A stretch of 64,000 bases of DNA. Source: Lathyrus oleraceus (taxonomy: Eukaryota > Streptophyta > Magnoliopsida > Fabales > Fabaceae). The notes under the pieces were generated by a model that saw only the letters and a list, made by a program, of their open reading frames with translations, was not told where the DNA came from and ran no database searches. How positions within the stretch are numbered: position 1 is the stretch's first letter; every line of letters starts with the position of its first letter. Shown here piece after piece: positions 44,539 to 56,652 of this stretch. The stretch covers positions 259,577,332 through 259,641,331 of the forward strand of contig NC_066580.1 of assembly GCF_024323335.1 (NCBI RefSeq), given 5' to 3'. A program made the position numbers and the translations under genes.

Positions 44539-47500
44539 GTTGATCAAACCCATTGAACATAATGACCCAACACCATCTCCCAATTTTGAGTTCCCTGTAT
44601 TTGAGGCGGAAGCAGATGATGTTGAAGAGATTCCTGACGAGATTACCCGTCTACTTGAGCATGAAGAGAAGATCATTCAGCCACATCTCAAGAATCTAGA
44701 AACAATCAACTTGGGGTCTGAAGATTGTGTGCGAGAAGTGAAGATTGGGGCACTCCTTGAAGAATTTGTTAAGAAAGGGTTGATTGAATTGCTACGAGAA
44801 TACGTTGATGTCTTTGCATGGTCATATGAAGACATGCCAGGTCTGGATGCAGATATTTTGCAACATTTCTTACCTTTGAAACCTGAGTGCGTGCCTGTGA
44901 AGCAGAAGCTCAGCAGAACTCATCCTAATATGGCAGTGAAAATCAAAGAAGAAGTTCAGAAATAAATTGATGCAGGGTTTCTGGTGACTTCTACATATCC
45001 TCAATGGGTGGCCAATATTGTGCCCGTACCCAAAAAAGATGGAAAAGTCCGGATGTGTGTGGAGTATAGAGACTTGAATAAAGCTAGTCCGAAAGATGAT
45101 TTTCCTCTACCACATGTTGATATAATGGTAGACAATACAGCTAAATTCAATGTCTTCTCATTTATGGATGGATTTTCCAGATATAATCAGATTAAGATGG
45201 CACCCGAGGATATGGAGAAGACAACATTCATCACACCTTGGGGAACATTCTGTTATCAAGTGATGCCCTTCGGTTTGAAGAACGCCGGAGCCACGTATCA
45301 ACGAGCTATGACCACCTTGTTTCATGATATGATGCACAAGGAGATTGAGGTATATGTTGATGATATGATTGCTAAGTCAAGAATGAAAGTTGAACATGTA
45401 GAGCATTTGTTGAAACTTTTCCAGCGCTTGTGGAAGTACAAGCTTCGTCTAAATCCCAATAAGTGTACATTTGGAGTCCGTTCCGGCAAGTTATTGGGCT
45501 TTATTGTTAGTGAAAGAGGTATTGAGGTTGATTCTGCAAAGGTCAAAGCAATACAAGAGATGCCTGCACCCAAAACTGAGAAGCAAGTCCGAGGCTTTCT
45601 TGGCCGCTTGAATTATATTTCCAGATTCATATCCCACATGACTGCCACATGTGCACCGATATTTAAACTCCTCAGGAAAGATCAGTCTCATGATTGGACC
45701 AAGATTGCCAGAAAGCTTTCGACAGTATTAAAGAGTATCTGTCCGAACCTCCGATCCTGTCTCCACCCGTGGAAGGAAGACCTTTGATCATGTATCTAAC
45801 TGTTCTTGAAGACTCAATGGGTTGTGTCCTTGGTCAGCAAGACGAATCAGGGAAGAAAGAATATGTTATTTACTACCTGAGTAAGAAGTTCACTGATTGT
45901 GAGTCTCGATACTCAATGCTTGAAAAGACATGATGTGCTCTTGCTTGGGCTGCTAAGCGCTTACGCCAGTATATGATAAATCATACGACTTGGTTGATAT
46001 CCAGAATGGATCCAATCAAGTACATCTTCGAAAAGCCTGCTCTAATAGGAAGGATTGCCCGTTGGCAAATGTTGTTATCGGAGTATGATATTGAGTATCG
46101 AGCTCAGAAGGCTATTAAAGGTAGTATCTTGGCTGACCACTTGGCACATCAGCCTATTAAAGATTATCAGTCAGTTCAGTATGACTTCCCGGATGAGGAG
46201 ATTCTGTATTTGAAAATGAAAGATTGCGATGAACCTACACTTGATGATGGGCCAGAGCCTGGTTCCAGATGGAGCATGGTATTTGATGGCGCTGTAAATC
46301 AATATGGAAATGGTATTGGGGCAGTGATTATTACTCCTCAGGGCACACATATTCCTTTTACAGCAAGGCTAACTTTCAAATGCACGAATAATATGGCAGA
46401 GTATGAGGCCTGTATTATGGGTGTAGAAGAGTGTATTGATCTAAGGATTAAACATCTTGATGTTTATAGTGATTCGGCCCTCGTTGTTAATCATATTAAG
46501 GGTGAATGGGAAACGAATCAGCCTGGTCTCATTCCATATAGAGATTATGCGAGGAGGATTTCAACGTTCTTTACTGAGGTTTACTTCCATCATATTCCTC
46601 GAGACGAGAATCAGATGGCAGATGCTCTTGCTACACTTGCTTCGATGATTGTGGTTAAACTTTGGAATGAAGTTCCCAATATCACCGTGATGCGCTTGGA
46701 CAGACCAGCTCATGTATTTGCAATAGAAGAAGCAAAAGATTATAAGCCATGGTATTATGACATCAAGTGTTTCTTTCAGAACTAGGTTTACCCGCATGGG
46801 GCATCTGTGAAAGATAGAAAGACTTTGAGGATATTGTCAGGCAGTTTCTACCTCAATGGTGAAGTGCTTTATAAAAGAAATTTTGACATGGTTCTGCTCA
46901 GATGCGTGGATAGACACGAAGCAGACCTGTTAATGACTGAGGTCCATGAGGGTTCATTTGGTACTCATTCCAATGGACATGCCATGGCTAGAAAGATGTT
47001 GAGAGCAGGCTACTATTGGCTGACAATGGAGTCTGACTGCTGCAAATACGTGAAGAAATGCCACAAGTGTCAGATTTGCACGGATAAGATTCATATTCCT
47101 CCGACACTTTTGAATGTGATTTCATCACCATGGCCTTTCTCTATGTGGGGAATTGACATGATTGGTATGATAGAGCCGAAAGCGTCCAACGGACACAGAT
47201 TTATTCTCGTAGCAATTGATTACTTCACCAAGTGGGTTGAAGCGGCATCGTATGCAAATGTGACCAGGCAGGTGGTAGTGAAGTTTATCAAGAATCAACT
47301 CATATGCCGTTATGGTGTGCCAAATAAGATCATTACTGATAATGGATCTAACTTGAATAACAAAATGATGAAAGAGCTGTGTAGTGAGTTCAAGATTGCG
47401 CATCATAATTCTTCTCCTTACAGACCCAAGATGAATGGGGCTGTTGAAGCTGCTAATAAGAACATCAAGAAGATTATCTAGAAAATGGTTGTCACGTATA

Positions 47501-47997
47501 AGGATTGGCATAAGATGTTGCCATTTGCTTTACATGGATACCGTACGTCTGTCCGCACTTCAACAGGGGCAACCCCTTTCTCTCTTTTTTATGGCATGGA
47601 GGTTGTACTCCCAGTAGAGGTGGAGATCCCATCAATGAGAGTCTTGATGGAGGCCAAGTTGACTGATGCTGAATGGGTTCAGAGTCGTTATGACCAGCTG
47701 AATTTGATAGAAGAGAAGAGATTGACTGCCATGTGCCATGGTCAGTTATATCAACATAGAATGAAGAAAGCCTTTGATAAGAAGGTCAAGCCTCGTGTGT
47801 TCCGAGAAGGTGACCTTGTGCTCAAGAAAGTCTTGTTTTTCGCGCCCGATTCCAGGGGCAAGTGGACTCCAAACTATGAAGGTCCATATGTTGTTAGGAG
47901 AGCCTTTTCAGGCGGTGCTTTCATACTTACAACTATGGATGGGGAGGATTTCACTCGTCCTGTGAATTCGGATGCAGTCAAGAAATACTTCGCCTAG
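44539..47997 (+). pseudogene. pol: Ogre-C RT, RNase H, second RNase H and integrase, broken
   Basis: The pol exon ends at TAG 47995-47997. RT carries FMDGFSRYNQIKM and YVDD (45353-45364). The classical RNase H follows (LEDSMGCVLGQQ, KFTDCESRYSMLEKT). A second, archaeal-like RNase H starts near 46270 (FDGAVNQYGNGIGAVI, then MAEYEA, YSDSALV). Integrase has the HHCC zinc region (about 46945-47075), GIDMIG, ITDNGS and GAVEAANK. The C-terminus has GPYVV and lacks an obvious chromodomain. Lesions: TAA 44963-44965, a one-base frameshift near 45695-45710, TGA 45931-45933, TAG 46783-46785, TAG 47479-47481. The dual RNase H is a mark of the Tat lineage. Confidence 0.93.
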
Positions 47998-50630
47998 AAA
48001 TAAAAAACAGAATAGCTCGCTAAGTTGAAAACCCGAAAGGGCGGCTTAGGCAAGAATGAGTGTCTCGATGGATTGAAAACCCGAAAGGGCGGTCCAGACA
48101 AAAGTTAGAGACATGAAAAAATGAGTATTTGTGTCCCGCTAGATTGAGTACCTCACCCTGGGGCAATCTAGGCAAAAATTAGGGATTTGGCAAGTAACTG
48201 CATCCTGACAAGGCCTTGTTCTACAACTGTCATCCGTCGGAGGTTCTTGCTCATTCGTCATCAACCAAAGCTTCGAATACATTGAATTCAGAATTGGTAG
48301 AGAGATGGTCATTATGTTCAATGTAGCCCTTTTCCAATATATATCACCAATTTCAAACCTATAAAGATCTATGGAGTTCTGCCATTTGCAGACTACCATT
48401 CCATCAAATAAATTTGAGCCTTTTATCCAATTATTTGCACTCTTATTTGTTTCTATTCAACAAACGTTTGCATGCTTTTAATTGAGAAAATACCATTGTT
48501 ATGAAAAAATGAGTTTTTCATAACTTGTTTTTAAACAAGGTAAGCATTCACAATGATGAAAAGGATACTTAGGAGTTCCTCAGTGCTCTCCTTGGTGGGT
48601 ACGGTACTTGGTGGTTGACCCCCAGAATCCCTTTATCCCTCGGATAGATTCCCCAGTAGAGGTGTTTATATGGCAGATTCTTCCTGTGCAATAAACTCTT
48701 TTCCCCAGCTGTGACTGATGATTCATCCCCTGCGGAGATCTTTGCTCCCTGGTATCTCTGATTCCCGGTAGATTGGATACTCTCTGGTGATCTGGCTTTC
48801 TCTCTTGAGATGTAGTACCGGATGTTTGTACTCCTTGAAACTGTTTGTGTTAGAGATGTCTGTCTGTCAGCATTTATCGTACATAAATCATGCATGTGTG
48901 CATATAATTGTCAAACATTTAGATATTCATATTACATTTTTTTTGTGCCATATATCTTTGTTTGTTATCCCCTGCTAGTTGGTAATACATTTCCCAAGCA
49001 GATGTCGGTGTTTGATCCTTCAATGTAGAGTCAGCCCATTAAGCAGAAAATGTTTACCTTTCCTTCTGCATTCCCCACTGAGTTATATCCTCGTGGACGA
49101 CGGTTGTTTTCGCTTCCTCCCAACATATATATTGGGATAGGTTCCCCTATTGAGTTATATCCTCACTAGGACGAGTCTTGATTCAGTTTGCCTCTTTGGT
49201 TTGATCCTAAATTGGCCTTCTTGTGACTGTTTCCTGTGTTTCCCCGTGGTATAAATGAATAATTTCTCAATAATCGGTAATCATTCATCTTATCCCCAGC
49301 GGAGTCTGTGGTTTACTACCCTTATACCGGTAGTTGTAAACCCTATTTTCTCCCCTTTGCAGAGTTAACCTCTTTGTTCATCCTAAGTTGATGACGGTTA
49401 CTTTCCCGTGGTTTTCTACCCAGTATCTGGTAGATGTAATCCCCTCTTTGACGGTTATCATTGTCCAATATTCGGTATTGATATTCCCTCCTTCTTTTAG
49501 ATAATTGCTCTGATTAGACAATTTATCCCCAGCAAGTCATCTTTCATACCGATTGTCGGTAATGTTTGTTGCTCCCCTTGATTGGTCATCATTATATACC
49601 TAGTTTTGGTATCCCGATGCTTTTCTCTTTGTCGGTCGATTTATCCTTTATTAACCCAGTAACCGGTTGTGGATAATCTTCCATGCGAGTGTATTATTTA
49701 TGTTTTGACGGTAATAGATAATATATCTCATACACTCTTTGGTCGAAGCTTTTGTTCTTTCCCAGTCGAGTAAGATTCGTATCCCTGTTTTGGAATCGAA
49801 TGTCCATCCCTTAATCGAGTTCGCTTTTTTCCCTCTTTTTGGATGATGAGTATTTTGGGAATATTCCTCGATTCACGCTTTGGTCGGTCACCTATTATAT
49901 GCCCAGTAACTGGTATCCCTGGTGTTCCTTCCTTCTACTCCCTATTATGACTTTTGTCCTCTGTGGAGTCAGATTTTCCTGAGTTGAAATATACCTTTCT
50001 AGGTTTTCCTCATATGATTTGGTCGATTGATATCCCTCGCCCTTATACCGGTCTTAGATATTCATTCTTCCCGAGCATGTTGTTCTCTCACCCTCATACC
50101 GGTGTTCAGATCACACGTCTCTTTGAGCTTATTACCCAGTAACCGGTAATACCTCATCCCGTTGCTTCCCCAGGAGAGTCCTTTTTGGATATCCCCAGCG
50201 AGGTCCCTTAGTGGATTATCCTCACCTGAGTCTGGATTTTTATCCGAAGTATCCATTATGAACAATGTTGTTGTGTTGGCATATTCCCCAACACATGCAC
50301 CTTCGAGTCAACTCGGGTCTTTCCATTGGATTTACTCCCTTTGGAATCCTTTTCCCCTAGTTTTGAGTCGTGACCTGCTCACACATTTTCACCCTTTACT
50401 CCCCAGAGTCTCTATCTCCTTAATGAGTGTATTACTCCTATGGATTGTCGATTTCTCCTAAATTCTTTTCTTTGTGGACACATATCCCCACAGAGTTTGT
50501 ACTATTTGCATGCATACATCTGCATCAGGAGGTCTCTTAGGGTCCAAAATTCGTCTCTTTGTTATTATTTAAGCCCATTCTACCCCGTCGAGACGAAGAT
50601 TTTAACCTTCACTTCTCCAGTTAGAATGAC
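47998..50630 (+). repeat. Ogre-C 3' UTR with degenerate repeats
   Basis: About 2.6 kb without a credible gene. It begins with two tandem copies of GAAAACCCGAAAGGGCGG (about 48027-48045 and 48073-48091) and a third related unit near 48145. From about 48580 to 50500 it alternates TCCCCAGCGGAGTC-like motifs with short hairpins around CAGTAACC, for example 49415-49434 and 50132-50149. Ogre and related 3' UTRs are known to be hypervariable and to seed satellites. Confidence 0.8.
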
Positions 50631-50646
50631 CTTAAATAGGGGCATC
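50631..50646 (+). other. Polypurine tract region of Ogre-C
   Basis: AAATAGGGGCATC directly precedes the 3' LTR start TGTAAGACC at 50647. The purine run is AAATAGGGG. Confidence 0.8.
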
Positions 50647-53600
50647 TGTAAGACCCCAATTTTGTCCCTAAGATCCCTCATGTCATCATAACATTGCATT
50701 TGGCATTGCCTCAAGGATTATTAGCATCTTGGTTCCCCTTGCCTTTAGCTGAGACTCCTTGTGAGTGGTTTGAGATCACCAAGCATGCTTGAATTGTATA
50801 TCATTGCTTTTCTCATTTTATTTTACTAACCAAAAGCACAAAAATATGTCACTAACATCTTTTGTTTGAAGTTTGAGCAATCACAAGGTCAGAAGCTTCA
50901 AGGAGATCATTGATACAAAGACATGGTCAAGAGGAGATGATAGCAAGCATGGTAATGGTTCCCAAAGCTCTCATCCACCAAGTATGCCTCCCTAGCATCT
51001 CAATTCATCATTTTGGTCATAGCAAGTCAAAGGGTTTAAGGTTTTTTCTTCAGAGAACCCATTAATTCATCTGTGCATCACAATGCCTTGCTCATGAAGC
51101 AACCTCAGCCCATGATCAAATACAATCATGGGAAGTTCTTTAATTCATCATTCCATGCATATTTGAACTTATTTGAGTGTCCTCAATCATCAATTCATCA
51201 AGATATGAGCCATGCACTTGAGAAGTTGATCAGTCAATTCATCTGACTATTTTGAAATGCACTGAGACCTAACGTTTTATGTGTTGGTCAAATGGAGATG
51301 GTTCCAAAAGAAAAAATGTTCTTAAGGACAATATGAACAACTTTAATGTTCATCAAAAATTTATTTGAAGCTTTGAAGGGCATCTGTCATTCCAATACAT
51401 TATAGGTCATTTTGACTGAAACCCTAATTTTGGGTCAACTTCCCAAGGACACAACTCATTCATTGTTTATGATTTTGAGGTGGGATCAAATGCATTGGAA
51501 ATCTTAAGATGTCTACTTCAAATGTTATATTGAACAAATTTTCAAAATCTCAAAGGAAATACATGTGATAATGCAAGACATTATAGGTCCTTTTTTACCA
51601 AAGGCATTAAAAGGCAAAAAAGTCCAACTTCAAGTGCCCATAACTCTTTCATCCAAAATCCAAATGATGCAAAATTTAAGTCCATTTTGATTGTCTTGAA
51701 AAGATATACAACTTTGATGTTGGAGTTTTTTCTATTTCAGACTTGCATCATCAAAATAGAGGGGCTTGAAAATTGGCCAATTTTAGAAACCTTGCCTTGA
51801 CATGTCATGCACCTTGCACTTTAAACTCAAATTTCAGAAATTTTCACACTTCAAATGGATTTTTTCCCAACATAACAATTGTTCCTTACATCAAGACCTT
51901 TCCAACCATTACTCACATGATCATGTTTGGATTTTTTCATTGGGACTTTCGAAGAGATGAATGTTTAGGTACAAATGAGGAATTCACTTGAAATCTTGGT
52001 ACATAAGCAATTGCCTTGCAAGTCACACGTCCAATTTCATTTGGTTGATGCTCAGAATTCATTTGGCATTGTTTTTGGGCCTTGTGCATGATCATGCAAG
52101 CCCATGCAATGAAGCTCCACATGCCATGCACACGGATTGATCACACTCTCCTTGCCACTTCCTCTATAAATAGAGACCTCATTCCATCCATTTCAAACAC
52201 CTGATTCAACCTGAAATGTTGCAAAAGTCTCTCTATAGACATCACTAAAGAAGCAAATCTCATTTTTCTCAAATTTTTCAGATCTGAAATTCAACTTCAT
52301 CTGGTTGAATTCTTATATCTAATGCTTCTAAACCTTCATCATTCATCTCATTGAAATTCTGTTTTGGTAAAGCAAGCAAGAGATCGAGCTCAATTCTCCA
52401 GAAATCAAGCTTACACTTCAACTGGTATTTTCTTCGATTCTCATCATCCATGGACCTATTTGCTTGGATTTAATGTTTTGTTAAGTCCTCACTTAAGAGG
52501 AAAGCTAGTGGTAGCTTCAATTTTGCTTTTCCTTGATCTGCATTTTGCATACCTGAATCTTCCATCTCAGATTTCTCCATTTACAGGAATCTTGAGTGTG
52601 ATTCAAGGTTACAGGGGTGATGTACATCACCCCAGCTTCATTTTGGTATAAGGATCGTGCATTTCCATTAATTTTTGAAAACCTGCAAAATTGACCAGAA
52701 TCTGGAGGCTCATCGGTGAAGAAGGTGGCTCCAGTGGCCGCCTGTTGCCAGTTTGAATTCTGGCCATTGGATGTATTTCCCAGATCGAATCCTGACCATT
52801 GCTTGTTATGACTTTTTATTCTTTCCCATGTGATTGCATTGACCGTGGATTACCATGAGCGCGCACCTCTGGATCCTTGGATCTGCCAACTCAATTAATG
52901 AGCTCAGATCCAAGGACTCTCATTTTTTCCAATTTTTAATTTCTGTTTTTATTTTCTTAAATTCCTTTTTATTTCAAAAATCAATATCTCTTTCATTTTT
53001 AATCCAAAAATTATGGGACCAATTGCATTATTTCCCAAATAATTTCTAGTTTCTATTTCTGATTTTTAATATTTGTTATTTCATCATTTAATATTTTTCA
53101 TGAATTTTCTCTTTTCTGGTTATTTTTAATTCATTTTAAATAGTTTTTGATATTCAAAAAATACAAAAATATTTTCCTAACCTATTTGAATGATGATGGA
53201 TCTGTGAAAAATATTCTCATCAATTTTCAAATTGATTTGAGATTTATTTGAGATTTTAGTTCAATTAGGTTATTTTTATTCATTTTTAATTGAATAAAAA
53301 TAGTTTCTGACTTTTAAAAATGCTGAAATTTTTTGTCAAACTTTGTTTGACCTTGTTGAACTTGGGATAAATTACTTGGACCTTTCAAGGTTGAATTGAA
53401 GTAATTTTGAAGTTTGACCTTTCCATTATTTTAATTCAAGTTTAATTTTAAATATTAAAAAATGCCAAAAATAGTTTAATCATTTCTTGACTCCCAATCT
53501 TCATCTCACTTCTGTTTTTTATTGTTTGACCTTGACTTTCAATGTTATTGGTCAACATATGAGGATTGGTACATTGTATTTCATTTAATGCACTTTAATT

Positions 53601-55523
53601 TTGCCATTTCCATTTCTCTTATCCATCTTCTCCTTCTTCTTCTTCTACTTCTTTTCTTCTTGATCAATGAGTTGAAGGTTGATAAGTTATCATTGGTTAA
53701 GGAGATTTAATCTTCCTTGATTCAAATCTAATTCATCTTGATCAAATAATCAAGTGAATGGCTTTGCATTAAGGATAGGTTGTCTTCTAAATCATGCAAA
53801 AGGCTTAAACCAATACAAGGTCAATTCTCATTTTCTTTTTTTGGCATGGCAAGTTTTTGGGACTAGGTTCACTAATCAAGACTCCTAACTTGTGTTTGTT
53901 GCCTACATTATTATTGACCGGCCTCAGATAGTTGTGACTTCTACATAAGTCCAATTACGATTGCTTAACATAGCGCTAAATTTGCCTTATGGCACACTAA
54001 CTACTAACACTAAATATTGACAATTAACATTTGCTTTATGCAATTTACTTTTATGCAATTTATTATTCTTGCACATATTATCCATTTGCTTTTCTCTTTG
54101 CTCACTTGAGCACATGTTTATGTTAATGCCATTTGCTTTTGCTCACTTGAGCACATAATTGTGTATATATTATTGTACTTGTGTTTTTGTTTGGATTGTT
54201 GTGGACCAAATGCAAAGAAATGGACTTAGTTTCTAGGACTTTCCCTATGCAAAGAAATGGAGAATTGGACTTAGATTCTAGGACCTTCCTTATGCAAAAT
54301 TGGAGTAAAAGGATCTTAATGATGAAGATGGATTAGAAGACCCAAATCTCTAAACTCACTCTTATCCATTCTTGTTTTACTTCATGGAACTTTTGATGTG
54401 TGTGCTTTTGTGCTAGGAGTTTCCATTTGAGCTTAATTGGAGGACCATTGCCATGTTCATCCAAGTGGAAGATACAAGATACCTTGAGGATCTTTTAAGA
54501 GACTTATTTGATTGCTTATGCTTTGTGGTTGCTTATTCCAAAGGATGGGAGCTACTTGGATCATCAATATGATCTCAAGAGAGGGACTCCATTGTGGTTT
54601 TGATTCTTCATCCCTTCTTTTTCTTTTACTTAGGACTTAGCCCTTCTTCTTCATCTCTCCACTCTAACCCAAGCCAAAACCTTTTGTGCAAACATTTAAC
54701 TATTATTTTCAACATTAGAAACCTAAGCCTTATGCTTTAGATTTTCAAACTTTCTTTTCATAACACTTATTTTGAATTGAACTTCTAATGGCCACCTTCT
54801 TAATTAAATATAACCCATTCAAATGTCTTTTGTGGTTCCAATGGCCACCTTCTTAATTAAATTTTCCATAACCTTTAGCTATTAGGTTTGAGTTATCTTT
54901 GTGGTAGATGTAATACTCACTTATATCCTTAGTGATAGACAATAAGTCTTCCATGCTTATTATAGGGTTAACCCCTCACTAGCATGTTGAAGCTATCCTC
55001 ACATGGTGGATTTGTAGTTTGGTTGAGTTTTCTCCCTTTGATAACAAAAGACCTTAAGGCTTTTGGACCAATCAATTCATCAACTTGTTTTGAGATTTTT
55101 ACCCCGAACTACGAGGTTTTGATCCTAATCTTTTTTATAAGATGGTACGTAGGCAATGGGTTTATCCATCCAAACACAAAATGTAAATAACTTGTATATT
55201 CTCTTCTCATCTCTTCAATCATGTTTGCACAAACAAATTTTTCACAAAAACAACAACCTTTAAGTATGAAAAGGGCTCCCTAGGAGTACCTAGGATGTTT
55301 TGGGTGCCTAACACCTTCCCATTGCATAACCAACCCCCTTACCCAGATCTTTGTTCCTTTTACTAGTTTTTGTTAAAACTATTAGGTTTTTGTTAAAACT
55401 ATTAGGTTTTTGTTCGCTTTCTAACCATTCCTTTGGATAAATAGAAGTGCGGTGGTGACTCGACTTGTATGATTTACCTTGGATTTAGTCAATATCTTTA
55501 ATGGTAACGAATACCCCGCTACA
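50647..55523 (+). repeat. Ogre-C 3' LTR
   Basis: This LTR is 4,877 bp and collinear with 28018-32879. Differences beyond point changes: an 11-bp tandem duplication near 53235-53260 (GAGATTTATTT), a replaced segment near 54783-54815 that copies AATGGCCACCTTCTTAATTA from 54839 onward, and a 22-bp tandem duplication TTTTTGTTAAAACTATTAGG near 55370-55410. TATA box at 52165-52173. Confidence 0.95.
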
Positions 55524-55528
55524 CTTAT
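55524..55528. repeat. TSD CTTAT, right copy, of Ogre-C
   Basis: This pairs with 28013-28017. Confidence 0.96.
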
Positions 55529-56652
55529 GTGCTAGAGCCCTTGGAGTTCAAAGCTCGCCATGGGAAGCTTCTAGTTATTCTCTCTACCAAGGTGGATGAG
55601 GGACTGATGAGTGTGTTGGTGCAGTTCTATGATCCTCTGTATCGGTGCTTCACTGTTCCGGATTTCCAGCTTTTGCCTACATTTGAGGAGTATGCCTATC
55701 ATGTGGGTATAGCTATTCTTGACCGATTGTCGTTCAGTGGTTTGGAGAAGATTCCGTCTTCTCAAGAGATTGCTGATATGCTTCACGTGGAGGTATCTGA
55801 CATTATTGCCAATATGACTACCAAGGGTGGAATTCAAGGTCTCCCGTCTAATTTTCTGATTGACAAAGCTACCCTGTTTGGGAAGGCCATGAGTAAGGAA
55901 GATTTTGAAGCCATATTTGTACTCCTCATCTATGGGCTAGTGTTATTTCCCAACATCGATAACTTTTTGGATGTAAACTCTATTAGGATTTTCTCTTCTC
56001 TTAATATCGTTCCGACTCTGTTGGGTGACACTTATTTCTCTTTGCATATGAGGAATGCAAAGGGTGGTGGTTCCATTGTATGTTGTTGCCTCTGTTGTAC
56101 AAGTGGTTTATTTCGCACTTGCCTCAGACGCTTGCCTTCAAGGAGAACAAGATATGTCTACGGTGGTCCACGAGACTTATGTCTCTCACTAATGATGATA
56201 TCTCTTAGTATAATCGTGTTTATGATGACATTAAGATTATCGATTCTTGTGGTGAGTTCTCCAATGTACCTCTTCTTGGTACATGTGGTGGAATTAACTA
56301 CAACCCTGCTTTGGCTCGCCGTCAGCTTGGGTTCCCCTTAAAGGATAAACCTAACAACATTTCGTTGGAAGGCTTATTCTTTCAAGAGGGTAAAGATCCC
56401 CAAAACCTGAAGGACAGGATGGTTCGCGCCTGGCGCAAGGTTCATAGGAAAGGGAGGAATGAGCTTGGTCCGAAGAGTTGTATTGCTTTGGAGCCTTACA
56501 TCTCTTGGGTAAGGAAGAGAGCCCTCGAGTACCGCATGTCGTACGAATATCCGAGACCTACCCCTATGGTTATGGTTAGGCCTTCAACCCTCCCTAATCA
56601 AGGAGTAGAGGAGTTGAGAGACGAAGACTGTTCGCGTGCCTGGGTTCGTGAG
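55529..56652 (+). pseudogene. Ogre-B ORF1, continuation, frameshifted and truncated by copia-2
   Basis: It resumes in frame with 27937-28017 (VLEPLEFKARHGKLL against VLDPLGFKARFGKLL in Ogre-C). The globular domain is intact to about 56085, where a one-base deletion in the TGTTGTTGCC stretch shifts the frame. TAG at 56206-56208 stands where Ogre-C has TGG. The second frame (from about 56220, with FPLKDKPNNISLEGLFFQEGKDP) ends where copia-2 inserted at 56652, within the charged C-terminal region. It has no other known function. Confidence 0.88.

Larger units (their letters stand above)
28018..55523 (+). mobile_element. Ogre-C: complete Ogre retrotransposon with a nested solo LTR
   Basis: 27,506 bp as it stands and about 22,057 bp without the passenger solo LTR. 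The order is 5' LTR, PBS, leader, ORF1, gag-protease, intron, RT-RNase H-second RNase H-integrase, 2.6 kb 3' UTR, PPT, 3' LTR. This matches Ogre elements of the Tat lineage (Ty3/gypsy), which are typically over 20 kb. The two LTRs are very similar but carry local rearrangements. All ORFs have stops or frameshifts, so its own proteins are not made intact. Confidence 0.96.

Noticed and set aside
49291..49308. Possible tRNA gene suggested by TCCCCAGCGGAGTC
   Set aside because: Only the 3'-end-like stretch is present. There is no cloverleaf, anticodon arm or T-arm consensus around it, and the motif repeats in degenerate form.
50162..50691. Two overlapping open frames at the Ogre-C 3' UTR and LTR border
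   Set aside because: They cover the degenerate hairpin repeats and run over the PPT into the LTR. There is no protein-like conservation.
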